DNA from: a virus
DNA: 29,999 nt
Strand: one strand, 5' to 3'
Virus record (IMG/VR): IMGVR_UViG_3300027759_000303
Location: 1-29,999 of that record
The notes under the pieces were generated by a model that was not told the DNA's origin, ran no database searches, and saw only the letters and a program-made list of their open reading frames with translations. Position numbers and translations under genes: made by a program. Below, piece after piece: positions 22,411-27,810 of this stretch; the first letter of the stretch is position 1; each line of letters begins with the position of its first letter.

Positions 22411-22517
22411 GGGAGCGGGGAGGAGCGGGGAGGAGCGAGGAGGAGCGAGGAGGAGCGAGGAGGAGCGAGGAGGAGCGAGGAGGGAGCGAGGAGGGAGCGA
22501 GGAGGGAGAGAAGGAGA
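22411..22517. repeat. Purine minisatellite, 10-11 bp unit
   Basis: Tandem copies of a 10-bp unit AGGAGCGAGG (about six to seven, the first two as AGGAGCGGGG), then two to three copies of an 11-bp form with an extra G. The plus strand is almost pure purine with single C residues at fixed spacing. Such tracts can form triplex or G-rich structures and slip during replication. It lies between the candidate RNA and the iteron array. Confidence 0.8.
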
Positions 22518-22537
22518 GCGATAAACAAGAGCTCACG

Positions 22538-22702
22538 GGTGAGCTATATTTAGTGCCCCTATAGGTGAGCTATATTTAAAGGCGCCGCGAGTAGGCTATT
22601 CCACACCTTGAAGGTAGGGTATATTTAGCGCTCCGAGAGTAGGGTATATTGTACGGCGATTAGGTAGGGTATATTGTACGGCTAGCAGGTAGGGTATATT
22701 TA
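22538..22702. repeat. Iteron-like array, seven repeats of about 25-bp period
   Basis: GGTGAGCTATATTTA at 22538 and 22564, a decayed copy AGTAGGCTATT at 22590, then AGGTAGGGTATATTTA at 22612, AGTAGGGTATATTGTACGG at 22638, AGGTAGGGTATATTGTACGG at 22662 and AGGTAGGGTATATTTA at 22687. Spacing is 26, 26, 22, 26, 24 and 25 bases, all in the same direction. The spacing and conserved core GGTATATT are what is expected of protein-binding iterons at a plasmid or phage origin, or of a tandem activator site. No gene lies in the array. Confidence 0.75.
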
Positions 22703-22707
22703 GCAGT

Positions 22708-22787
22708 AGTACAAACGCACTATAGTACAAGTGTACTATTTTGAGAATGAGTCGCAATAGCAATAACCAATAGCACAAGCGTACTAA
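22708..22787. repeat. 16-bp repeats with an internal dyad
   Basis: AGTACAAACGCACTAT (22708) directly abuts AGTACAAGTGTACTAT (22724), and a third copy AGCACAAGCGTACTAA lies at 22772, exactly 48 bases (three units) from the second. The second is centred on the inverted repeat ATAGTACA-AG-TGTACTAT (22722-22739), a classic dimer-binding site. This is a second, different repeat family immediately beside the iterons. Confidence 0.65.
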
Positions 22788-22797
22788 TACAACCCTG

Positions 22798-22882
22798 GCC
22801 GGACCCTATACGCCTCCAGCCGGGTCTTGATACATTCCCAGCCGGACCCTATACGCCTCCAGCCGGACCCTACAAATTTCCC
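22798..22882. repeat. Four tandem 21-22 bp repeats
   Basis: Units start with GCCGG at 22798, 22819, 22841 and 22862. Units 1 and 3 are identical (GCCGGACCCTATACGCCTCC plus A), unit 2 is diverged, and unit 4 keeps GCCGGACCCTA then runs into the 3' end of the methyltransferase gene (stop at 22870). One further AGCCGGACCCT lies at 28800-28810. The function is unknown; binding sites or a recombination scar are possible. Confidence 0.7.
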
Positions 22883-23421
22883 CATTGAATTGCCATTGCA
22901 TCTGCAATTCCTTGATAAGTACGGCTTCTTTCCTTCCACCGATTGGGACTAGGTGTCATTCGATGCACTTTTGCTTCTCTTCCTTCAACAATATTAGTGG
23001 GAACGAGTTTAGGCAAGTTTTTTAACCATAAACAAGTTGCCTTTGTTTCACCATGGCCAAATTGCCAAGGTTGTATAATTTGACCAGGCTTGCGAATGCG
23101 AGAGGAAATAATACTAACGGGATTTTCCAAAGCAATACGATCAATAGGAGCATTTAGCAATAGACGCACAAAGTCCAGTGCTTCAATCTGCTCTGCTTGT
23201 TTATCTTTAAACCATCGTGCGCCACTAACTGCTAAATGTGTACAGGGAGGGTGAGCAATCATTAAATCAAATCCATTGTTGATAATGTCGCACACATCTC
23301 CTTCGTAGTGAGGGCCTGGTCTTTCGCTGGGCAGCAAGTCGCAACTAATGGCATTGTGTCCTTGCTCGATAAAGGCATCGCGTACCACTCCCGAATATTC
23401 GCAGGCCACTAATACCTTCAT
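22870..23421 (-). CDS. Phage DNA cytosine-methyltransferase-like protein
   Basis: A 183-aa protein of a widespread phage family usually annotated as a DNA cytosine methyltransferase. It begins MKVLVACEYSGVVRDAF (SAM-binding loop), then 'DLMIAHPPCTHLAVSGARWF' with the Pro-Cys catalytic loop, 'RIALENPVSIISSRIRKPGQ' (the ENV-like motif as ENP), 'PWQFGHGETKATCLWLKNLP' and a conserved 'HRMTPSP' region. There is no separate target-recognition domain, so specificity is unclear; it may modify phage DNA against host restriction. The ATG at 23421 overlaps the preceding stop as ATGA, which fixes the start. It is the last of six coupled leftward genes. Confidence 0.75.
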   Translation of the reverse strand: MKVLVACEYSGVVRDAFIEQGHNAISCDLLPSERPGPHYEGDVCDIINNGFDLMIAHPPCTHLAVSGARWFKDKQAEQIEALDFVRLLLNAPIDRIALENPVSIISSRIRKPGQIIQPWQFGHGETKATCLWLKNLPKLVPTNIVEGREAKVHRMTPSPNRWKERSRTYQGIADAMAIQWGNL

Positions 23422-23597
23422 TTGTGCAGTTGCCAAGGCGAATCCCAGCCAATACCGTTTTCAGCGGCAAGTATAGCATCATCTTCATCATCAAACGGAC
23501 CTCCCATGCCTTCCCCATCGTCCTCATACCAATACCAGCCTTCCACGATTTCTGTGCCCTTGCAGCACGTTTCAGAAAAGAAATCAATGATAATCAT
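23418..23597 (-). CDS. 59-aa acidic protein
   Basis: A short gene found by reading the gap. It starts MIIIDFFSETCCKGTEIVEG, continues 'WYWYEDDGEGMGG' and a run of Asp/Glu, and ends 'GWDSPWQLHK'. GGAG lies seven bases before the ATG, and both ends overlap neighbours by four bases (ATGA), so it is clearly translated as part of the coupled series. It is strongly acidic and aromatic, like DNA-mimic or small inhibitor proteins of phages, but that is only a resemblance. No family recognised. Confidence 0.75.
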   Translation of the reverse strand: MIIIDFFSETCCKGTEIVEGWYWYEDDGEGMGGPFDDEDDAILAAENGIGWDSPWQLHK

Positions 23598-23926
23598 GAA
23601 AAGTCTCCAACAATGTAATCAAATGGGCCATTGCCATGGCCAATGCAGCGATCATCAAGCTCATGCCTGCAAGAATTCACGTCCCTGTTCCATACAACAG
23701 TAAAGAATTCACCAGGGTCAATAATCCTGCCATATTCATCCCGTATGGTGTAATTAAATTCATAAACAAGTTCTTCAATGTATTCCCACATGGATTGCCA
23801 ATCTTTTAGTCCGGCTTCTGGGTAAACATGCAAGCCAAAGCACCATCCTTGTGAACTCTTGCCCAAATGCTCAACTGCTCCCCATTTGCAAGACTCAGAA
23901 GTATGCAGATAGTAGTTGGTGCTCAT
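23594..23926 (-). CDS. Conserved phage hypothetical protein
   Basis: A 110-aa protein starting MSTNYYLHTSESCKWGAVEH. 'MSTNYYLH', 'HLGKSSQGWCFGLHVYPEAG' and 'DEYGRIIDPGEFF' recur in a widespread phage/bacterial family of unknown function that opens with M-S-T-N-Y-Y-L and has a 'iGKSs.GWcFsLh' core. GGAGG lies four bases before the ATG at 23926, which also overlaps the preceding stop as ATGA. The product is compact, aromatic and probably globular. It is a middle member of the coupled leftward series. Confidence 0.75.
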   Translation of the reverse strand: MSTNYYLHTSESCKWGAVEHLGKSSQGWCFGLHVYPEAGLKDWQSMWEYIEELVYEFNYTIRDEYGRIIDPGEFFTVVWNRDVNSCRHELDDRCIGHGNGPFDYIVGDFS

Positions 23927-24177
23927 ACGTCCTCCACAAGCAGCCAGCAAGGCTCGTAAGCATCGAGAAAGTCTATCTGCTCCTCTTCGGTGGTAGGCCA
24001 GTCGCTACGCTCCGCCAGCAGGATTGCAGCCTTGCATACGGCACTACCATGCTCTTCTTCGTAATCACTGTGATCCCAATGCCACGAATTCACTGTGAAA
24101 TTATCAACAGTGGCCTTGACGCTCAACACGTCGCTATCAGGGTCGATGGACCAATCAAGAATGGAAAGAACGCTCAC
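23923..24177 (-). CDS. Hypothetical protein, GTG start
   Basis: An 84-aa protein beginning MSVLSILDWSIDPDSDVLSV, with a beta-like first half ('VLSVKATVDNFTVNSWHWDH') and an acidic helix ('AAILLAERSDWPTTEEEQI') then 'YEPCWLLVEDV'. The start is GTG at 24177, overlapping the preceding TGA as GTGA, with GAGG about eight bases upstream. Its stop overlaps the next ATG. The acidic, tryptophan-rich make-up is like its neighbours in the coupled series. I recognise no family. Confidence 0.7.
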   Translation of the reverse strand: MSVLSILDWSIDPDSDVLSVKATVDNFTVNSWHWDHSDYEEEHGSAVCKAAILLAERSDWPTTEEEQIDFLDAYEPCWLLVEDV

Positions 24178-24470
24178 TGGAGGGCCTCACAGAGAATCTT
24201 GAACAGCTTAGGGCTGGAGCCATCAGGCCGGTATTGCGCATAAGCATTAGGGCCTCTGTTCCAACCGCCTTCGCCATCGCTATCAACGTCTGGCTCGTTC
24301 TGCCAAATGCCAATGCAGGCATCATCGTGGAAAATGCCAATGATGTCCTCCCCATCGCTCATTGCTAGGCGGCAATGGAAAAGAATGTCCTTAAGGCGTG
24401 CAGCTTGATAAGAACCGCAAGAAGCATCAAAATACGGGCCGTTGTCAGTGAAAGTGCGGATGGTAATCAT
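24174..24470 (-). CDS. Hypothetical protein
   Basis: A 98-aa protein starting MITIRTFTDNGPYFDASCGS, with 'RLKDILFHCRLAMSDGEDII' and 'IFHDDACIGIW' forming a strand-turn-strand core, an acidic 'EPDVDSDGEGGWNRGPNA' loop and a C-terminal helix 'SPKLFKILCEALQ'. GGAG lies seven bases before the ATG, and the preceding stop overlaps it as TGATG. It is the second gene of the coupled leftward series. The 'GIFHDD.CIGIW' type strand pair is typical of small phage alpha/beta proteins, but no family is assigned. Confidence 0.7.
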   Translation of the reverse strand: MITIRTFTDNGPYFDASCGSYQAARLKDILFHCRLAMSDGEDIIGIFHDDACIGIWQNEPDVDSDGEGGWNRGPNAYAQYRPDGSSPKLFKILCEALQ

Positions 24471-24658
24471 CAATCGTCTCCAATAATGCAAAAATCAGGA
24501 TCATTGTCTTTTTTAATCCATCGACACTGATTAGTGCCAGGAATCACAATAAACATCTTGTCATGGTGGTTTTGTTCCACTATTGCCATAGTTAGCTTTT
24601 TACCAATGCGGCTTTTACCTTTGTCGCTGATAGCAATGATGTTGATGATGTCTTGCAT
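24470..24658 (-). CDS. Hypothetical protein, start of coupled series
   Basis: A 62-aa protein MQDIINIIAISDKGKSRIGK continuing 'MAIVEQNHHDKMFIVI' and 'NQCRWIKKDNDPDFCIIGDD'. It looks like a small all-beta fold, Ile-rich with a basic patch in the first half and acidic end. Its ATG lies eight bases after the preceding 43-aa gene, with a weak GAG at seven bases. Its stop shares a base with the next ATG (TGATG). It may bind nucleic acid (KGKSRIGKK), but no family is recognised. Confidence 0.65.
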   Translation of the reverse strand: MQDIINIIAISDKGKSRIGKKLTMAIVEQNHHDKMFIVIPGTNQCRWIKKDNDPDFCIIGDD

Positions 24659-24666
24659 GGTTTTAC

Positions 24667-24798
24667 TCAGAAGGTTTTGATGAAAGCAGGGAAGAAATGG
24701 CCTGCGATGGCGGCAGCAGCTCGTAGGGCCTGATCGTGATCAGCGGCTTCTACGTCGATGCGCTGGTTGCTGCTGCAGTTGATAAAACGAAAAGTCAT
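24667..24798 (-). CDS. 43-aa protein behind repeated leader E1
   Basis: A short gene starting MTFRFINCSSNQRIDVEAAD and ending 'AAAAIAGHFFPAFIKTF'. The middle 'DHDQALRAAAAIAG' is a helix as in small phage proteins with 'A.d.d.AlR.A..i.g'. The upstream sequence, including the hairpin with GAGA loop, is the first copy of the repeated leader; reading frame extension upstream would run through that leader and is rejected. There is no Shine-Dalgarno before the ATG at 24798. Function unknown. Confidence 0.6.
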   Translation of the reverse strand: MTFRFINCSSNQRIDVEAADHDQALRAAAAIAGHFFPAFIKTF

Positions 24799-24846
24799 GG
24801 CTGGTAAGCAGGTGGAGAGCCTCTCGGCCCGTTGAAAGAACAATAA
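24799..24846 (-). promoter_or_regulatory. Repeated 5' leader, copy E1
   Basis: Read on the minus strand: TTATTGTTCTTTCAAC, then the hairpin GGGCC-GAGA-GGCTC (24830-24817), then 18 bases without Shine-Dalgarno to the ATG. TTGACT lies exactly 17 bases before TATTGT, so a promoter with -10 TATTGT is possible; transcription would then begin at or just before the hairpin. The small hairpin GCTC-GTTT-GAGC (24858-24847) precedes it. Confidence 0.6.
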
Positions 24847-24864
24847 GCTCAAACGAGCCAGAAG

Positions 24865-25410
24865 TCAAGTCTTCCAGCCAAATTCAGTCATGGAAGCAGG
24901 GCACAGGCCAGTAAAGCGCTGAAAAGCTGCAAGGGCGGCTTCAGAGTGGCCGCCAATGTGCCACTGGTATTCGCCTTTAGGAGTGGAACACTGCTTCCAA
25001 TCGTAGACGGTGAAGGATTCGCCATTTTCCAGCTTCCAGCACCACTGCACAGTAGTTTTATCGCCATTACATTCGTGGGGCTTGCCCATGGTGGCAACAA
25101 GGGCTGCAAAGGTGGTTGTGACGTAGCCCTGAAGGCTGGTGCCCGATGGTTCGCCTTCGGAAGCAACAGCAATGGAAGGAAGCTTGGCGGCAGGGGCGGG
25201 AACAGGGGGCAGGCGGTAGGCCCCTCGGACATAGGAGCGAATCGTGGCCAGATTTGAGTCGATAATCGTGCCGCCTCCGCTCAGGGCTTCAGTAGTCCAG
25301 CCAAAGGCGAGATGGCAGCACCAACCATCGGGGCAGCGCTCCAATGATTCAACGCCGGGCATGGCCAGGATGGCGGCGGCGGCCTTGGGCAGCAGTTTGA
25401 AAACGGTCAT
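24865..25410 (-). CDS. Conserved phage hypothetical protein behind leader E2
   Basis: A 181-aa protein. The N-terminal half, starting MTVFKLLPKAAAAILAMPGV, includes a Trp/Cys-rich 'CPDGWCCHLAFGW' and a proline-rich linker ('LPPVPAPAAKLP'). The C-terminal half is a separate domain: 'TTTFAALVATMGKPHECNGD' then 'VQWCWKLENGESFTVYDWKQ' and 'EYQWHIGGHSEAALAAFQR'. That layout ('..LG.Ph...dgKt...W...f.dG...tiYDwK....p...W.iGGh') is shared by many phage hypotheticals. Function unknown. A domain duplication or fusion is possible, since the second domain usually occurs alone at about 100 aa. Confidence 0.7.
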   Translation of the reverse strand: MTVFKLLPKAAAAILAMPGVESLERCPDGWCCHLAFGWTTEALSGGGTIIDSNLATIRSYVRGAYRLPPVPAPAAKLPSIAVASEGEPSGTSLQGYVTTTFAALVATMGKPHECNGDKTTVQWCWKLENGESFTVYDWKQCSTPKGEYQWHIGGHSEAALAAFQRFTGLCPASMTEFGWKT

Positions 25411-25461
25411 GGTCTTTGGGGGGGGTGGTGGAAGCTCTCGCTCCCGTTGAAAGAACAATAA
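25411..25461 (-). promoter_or_regulatory. Repeated 5' leader, copy E2
   Basis: TTATTGTTCTTTCAAC, then the hairpin GGGAGC-GAGA-GCTTCC (25445-25430), then 19 bases including a run of eight C to the ATG, with no Shine-Dalgarno. The stem differs from E1 and E3 at several positions but stays paired. It follows directly on the terminator at 25465-25491. Confidence 0.6.
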
Positions 25462-25464
25462 GCC

Positions 25465-25491
25465 AAAAGGGGCGACCAAGCGCCCCCTTTT
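25465..25491 (-). terminator. Terminator after the 101-aa gene
   Basis: On the minus strand AAAAGGGGGCG-CTTGGT-CGCCCCTTTT, a stem of about ten pairs with one bulged G, followed by GGCTTATTGTTCTTTC. It begins ten bases after the stop at 25501. The A/T arms make it usable in both directions. Confidence 0.7.
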
Positions 25492-25500
25492 ATTGTTTCT

Positions 25501-25806
25501 TTACAAAGCGACGGTGGACCCTACTGCTTTTAGCCATTCCTTAAGCCAAGTGCCGGTGGTGGTAAAGCGAATGGTGGAGCCCTTGACAAATCTGCCCTGA
25601 AGATGGTTGTGGTTCACCAGTGTGATGTCGAAGCAGTCGCCACCCACCTTGACGGCATTAAGCACTTTCTTGCCGTTGAAGCTGCGCACAGCACAATCAA
25701 CGATGCCGCCAAAGTCATGGACAGTGGCGCACACCTCCCAAGGGCTGGAGGGAGCCGCAACAAGGCAGCGCTCGGTAGCGGTCAAAGTGGAAAAGGAAGC
25801 AGTCAT
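25501..25806 (-). CDS. Hypothetical protein behind leader E3
   Basis: A 101-aa protein starting MTASFSTLTATERCLVAAPS. The second half is rich in beta-strands: 'VRSFNGKKVLNAVKVGG', 'FDITLVNHNHLQGRFVKGS', 'TIRFTTTGTWLKEWLKA', as in small barrel proteins. No family recognised. It is a separate transcription unit, preceded by a terminator and leader E3 and followed by its own terminator. No Shine-Dalgarno precedes the ATG at 25806. Confidence 0.65.
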   Translation of the reverse strand: MTASFSTLTATERCLVAAPSSPWEVCATVHDFGGIVDCAVRSFNGKKVLNAVKVGGDCFDITLVNHNHLQGRFVKGSTIRFTTTGTWLKEWLKAVGSTVAL

Positions 25807-25851
25807 GGCGTGAAAAGCGGTGAGGCTCTCGCCTCGTTGAAAAGACAATAA
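25807..25851 (-). promoter_or_regulatory. Repeated 5' leader, copy E3
   Basis: TTATTGTCTTTTCAAC, then GAGGC-GAGA-GCCTC (25835-25822), then 15 bases to the ATG with no Shine-Dalgarno. TTGCGC lies 17 bases before TATTGT, the second copy in which a -35-like hexamer stands at promoter spacing, although this TTGCGC is also the loop and arm of the upstream terminator. Confidence 0.6.
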
Positions 25852-25858
25852 GCCAAAA

Positions 25859-25884
25859 GGGCCAGGAGCGCAAGCCCCTAGCCC
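25859..25884 (-). terminator. Terminator after the DUF932 gene
   Basis: On the minus strand GGGCTAGGGGC-TTGC-GCTCCTGGCCC, an eleven-pair stem allowing two G-T pairs, followed by TTTTGG. It begins 20 bases after the stop at 25905. Confidence 0.75.
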
Positions 25885-25904
25885 AAATTGCTTTATGGCA
25901 GCAG

Positions 25905-26906
25905 TCAGACCAAGGCCAGGGAGTGAGCCTTAGCGATGGTGGTGGCACCAGTGCCCCAGTAGAGGCTTTCCAAGCGCTGGCGGGCAGCATCAGTGGAATC
26001 AATGGCACGGCCCGCATCATGGGAGAAATACTCTGTGATGGCTTGGTAGGCACCCCACATGGTTCCCTGAACGCCAGGAATGTCAAAGCCAATTCCTTCG
26101 CCATGGAACTTGTTTGCCACGCTGTCCCAAGCAGTGAGGTCTTCCAGCTTTTTAGGGCGAGCAGAAGCCTTGTCGCCTCGCTTGTCGTTGGTGGTGCCAA
26201 CTAGCTGATCAGCAAATACGCCCTCGCAATACTGACGGAATAGAGCAGCAGTACATGGTTTTGCAGCCATTGCTTCTAGCTCTTCAATGCCAGCGGTGAA
26301 TTGCTGACGCTGCATGTCAATAATTGAAGGGAGATGATCAATCAAGGAATTAGCATTCTTGGTGTGACGAATGCGCATCTTTTTAGTAGATGCACCAGCG
26401 GTAGCACGACCTAGAGCATACGAAAGCGTGTTTTGACACACCACGCGAATGGGACTGAACATCACCTGGAAAGCAATAGTGCCATCGTGAGAAGTGCAGC
26501 CAACAAGGTATTGGTGGATGGTGTCGCCAGGCAGCACGTCAGCTTCGGAATTGTTCACTTTGGCAGTGAATGCAACCTTGCGGCCTTCGTTGAGCACTAC
26601 TACGGCATCCATCGTTGCATCTTCATGCAGGGCTTCTGCCACTCTGATTAGCTGTTCGTTTTGAACAATGGAATAGCTTTCGCTTTGAATGGAAAGTACG
26701 TTGCCAGTGTCGCCACGAGTGATGGCTTGATAGCCAGGAATGGGCAGGCCAGCAGGATCAAACACGGGAGTGCTGATGGTGCTCCAGTCAGCGTTGGCAG
26801 TGGCGAAGGCTTCACGAGCGGGCTGGGTGCCATCGAGAACAGTGCCAAGCTTGTGCCAAGCGGGCTCGTTGTTGAAGAAAACGCCGGAGGTGAATTGGTG
26901 GCTCAT
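25905..26906 (-). CDS. DUF932 phage/plasmid-like protein
   Basis: A 333-aa protein beginning MSHQFTSGVFFNNEPAWHKL, the typical start of the DUF932 / TIGR03299 family ('..aW..lG'). Further family boxes: 'LSIQSESYSIVQNEQLIRVA' (the 'V...Y..vqn.e.f' box), 'GRKVAFTAKVN', 'MFSPIRVVCQNTLSYAL' (the 'ivRVVC.NTL..A' box) and a Trp-rich C-terminus 'QGTMWGAYQAITEYFSHDAG'. Its role is unknown; it is common on phages and plasmids and often near replication or anti-defence genes. No Shine-Dalgarno precedes the ATG; a hairpin GGGCTTGA-CT-TCAGGCCC lies about 40 bases upstream. A strong terminator ends its unit. Confidence 0.85.
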   Translation of the reverse strand: MSHQFTSGVFFNNEPAWHKLGTVLDGTQPAREAFATANADWSTISTPVFDPAGLPIPGYQAITRGDTGNVLSIQSESYSIVQNEQLIRVAEALHEDATMDAVVVLNEGRKVAFTAKVNNSEADVLPGDTIHQYLVGCTSHDGTIAFQVMFSPIRVVCQNTLSYALGRATAGASTKKMRIRHTKNANSLIDHLPSIIDMQRQQFTAGIEELEAMAAKPCTAALFRQYCEGVFADQLVGTTNDKRGDKASARPKKLEDLTAWDSVANKFHGEGIGFDIPGVQGTMWGAYQAITEYFSHDAGRAIDSTDAARQRLESLYWGTGATTIAKAHSLALV

Positions 26907-26988
26907 GACTTTGAAGGAAAGTTGGCTGACAAAAAGAAAATTAGCTGGTTTTGGGCCTGAAGTCAAGCCCGTTTACAAAGCTTCACAA

Positions 26989-27249
26989 TTAGGGCATTTG
27001 GTCACAAATGCCTGCAAGCATTTCTTCCACGTAAAGCTGCGCCTCATGAAGCTTTTGGAAAGCAGCGGTGCGTTCCTTGCGAGCCTGCTGGTAAGCGTCA
27101 GGCCCTTGAGGGTAGAAATCACGACCATTTAAGGTAGCGTCTGACAGCTTTTCAATGGCTGCATCAATAGCTTCGTGGGCAGCCCAGTATTCGTAGCGCA
27201 GCTCAGTGGCGCCCGTGCCGTTTAGATGGATGGTTGGAATGGTTGCCAT
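26989..27249 (-). CDS. Conserved phage hypothetical protein behind leader E4
   Basis: An 86-aa protein starting MATIPTIHLNGTGATELRYE. 'IHLNGT', then a helix with 'YWAAHEAIDAAIEKL', then 'LNGRDFYPQGPDAYQQARKE' and a final helix is the pattern of a small family widespread in phages ('HLNGTs...L......a..al....pngRDYYpqg..a...a..eh'). It is two helices joined by the conserved 'RDfYpqG' turn. Function unknown. No Shine-Dalgarno; the ATG at 27249 is preceded by leader E4. CAATGG, frequent in this genome, occurs within the gene. Confidence 0.75.
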   Translation of the reverse strand: MATIPTIHLNGTGATELRYEYWAAHEAIDAAIEKLSDATLNGRDFYPQGPDAYQQARKERTAAFQKLHEAQLYVEEMLAGICDQMP

Positions 27250-27295
27250 GGGAGGAAAGCGAAGGTGAGGCTCTCGCCTCGTGAAACAACAATAA
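27250..27295 (-). promoter_or_regulatory. Repeated 5' leader, copy E4
   Basis: TTATTGTTGTTTCAC, then GAGGC-GAGA-GCCTC (27280-27267), then 17 pyrimidine-rich bases to the ATG with no Shine-Dalgarno. A short hairpin GCGC-TCTT-GCGC (27307-27296) lies directly before TTATTGTT, so that T-rich stretch could also be a weak terminator tail. Confidence 0.6.
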
Positions 27296-27349
27296 GCGCA
27301 AGAGCGCCCGTTTCCAGGCGCCAGCGGCAATCTTCACACTCTGTAACAA

Positions 27350-27535
27350 TTAATCCGTAGGCATGGAAGCGCCGCCCACCACGCGGAACCGTCTATTGGT
27401 GAAGATCCTGCGCAAGCTTTCAGCTTTAAGCCTGATGGCAGCTTCGTCGTTGCTGGTGTCCATGTGGTGGTATTTACCATCGACATAGCTCCAAAGGCTC
27501 CAGACGTTATTGGGACGATCAAGAACGGTAGCCAT
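27350..27535 (-). CDS. Hypothetical protein
   Basis: A 61-aa protein MATVLDRPNNVWSLWSYVDG with 'NDEAAIRLKAESLRRIFTNR' as its helix and a basic/Gly-rich end 'RRFRVVGGASMPTD'. It overlaps the end of the upstream 92-aa gene by 17 bases. There is no leader hairpin and no Shine-Dalgarno; upstream the element CCCACTCGCAT occurs twice, 42 bases apart on the minus strand. The 'W.LWsyvdGkYh..dt.n.e.A...' opening resembles small phage proteins with a beta hairpin and helix. Unassigned. Confidence 0.6.
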   Translation of the reverse strand: MATVLDRPNNVWSLWSYVDGKYHHMDTSNDEAAIRLKAESLRRIFTNRRFRVVGGASMPTD

Positions 27536-27797
27536 GGCTTGCAATGCGAGTGGGAAGTGCAACTGAACGGCTAGTGGGTTTAACGATGCGAGTGGGCAGA
27601 GCTATGGCATTAGCGGGTAGCCAATGCGTACATCTCTCGCCGCGTTCTTGTGCATACCTCCAGGCCCACACGCCTTTGTGTAGTAATCGCCCCCAATAGC
27701 AAAAGCCTCTGTTGTCACATCCGCCAAGAACAGATGGATCGTTGCTGCTTGTAAGTTCAATGGGAGTGGGAATAGACAGAATGATTTTACTTGCCAT
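27519..27797 (-). CDS. Hypothetical protein
   Basis: A 92-aa protein starting MASKIILSIPTPIELTSSND. The central part 'NRGFCYWGRLLHKGVWAWRY' and 'CTHWLPANAIALPTRI' looks like a compact aromatic beta domain ('f.yWGr....g.W......e....tHWLPa.aiplP'), a pattern found in small phage hypotheticals. The last 25 residues include two 'ALPTRI' copies encoded by the duplicated CCCACTCGCAT element, so the tail may be an extension by DNA duplication. It overlaps the 61-aa gene downstream. The ATG at 27797 has only pyrimidines upstream (TTTCCCACC). Confidence 0.6.
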   Translation of the reverse strand: MASKIILSIPTPIELTSSNDPSVLGGCDNRGFCYWGRLLHKGVWAWRYAQERGERCTHWLPANAIALPTRIVKPTSRSVALPTRIASHGYRS

Positions 27798-27810
27798 GGT
27801 GGGAAATGAT

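Larger units (their letters stand above)
20082..22520. other. Dinucleotide-restricted composition island
   Basis: From just after the 51-aa gene to about 22.52 kb, the plus strand consists mainly of GAG, GAA, GCG, CTC, TTC and AGC words. AC/GT, CA/TG, AT and TA are strongly depleted; from 20153 to 20307 not one of them occurs. Purine-pyrimidine junctions are nearly always GC or CG. All stop codons start with TA or TG, so all six frames are long and open, and most open frames here are meaningless. The excluded set is its own reverse complement, so the constraint acts on the duplex. The motif TCGAGCTCTTCGAG recurs near 20209, 21714 and 21853. 22246-22410 is less extreme. Confidence 0.85.

Noticed and set aside
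22596-22778. 60-codon leftward open frame across the iterons
   Set aside because: The product is a translation of the repeats (repeated 'IPYL' units) with no coding features.
22538-22882. CRISPR array
   Set aside because: Repeats are too short and spacing too small, with no unique spacers of constant length and no cas genes.
19926-22882. Known plasmid replication gene in the island region
   Set aside because: No HUH, RepA-type winged-helix or primase motif is visible in any island product, so the region is called replicon-like only by its repeats and RNA.
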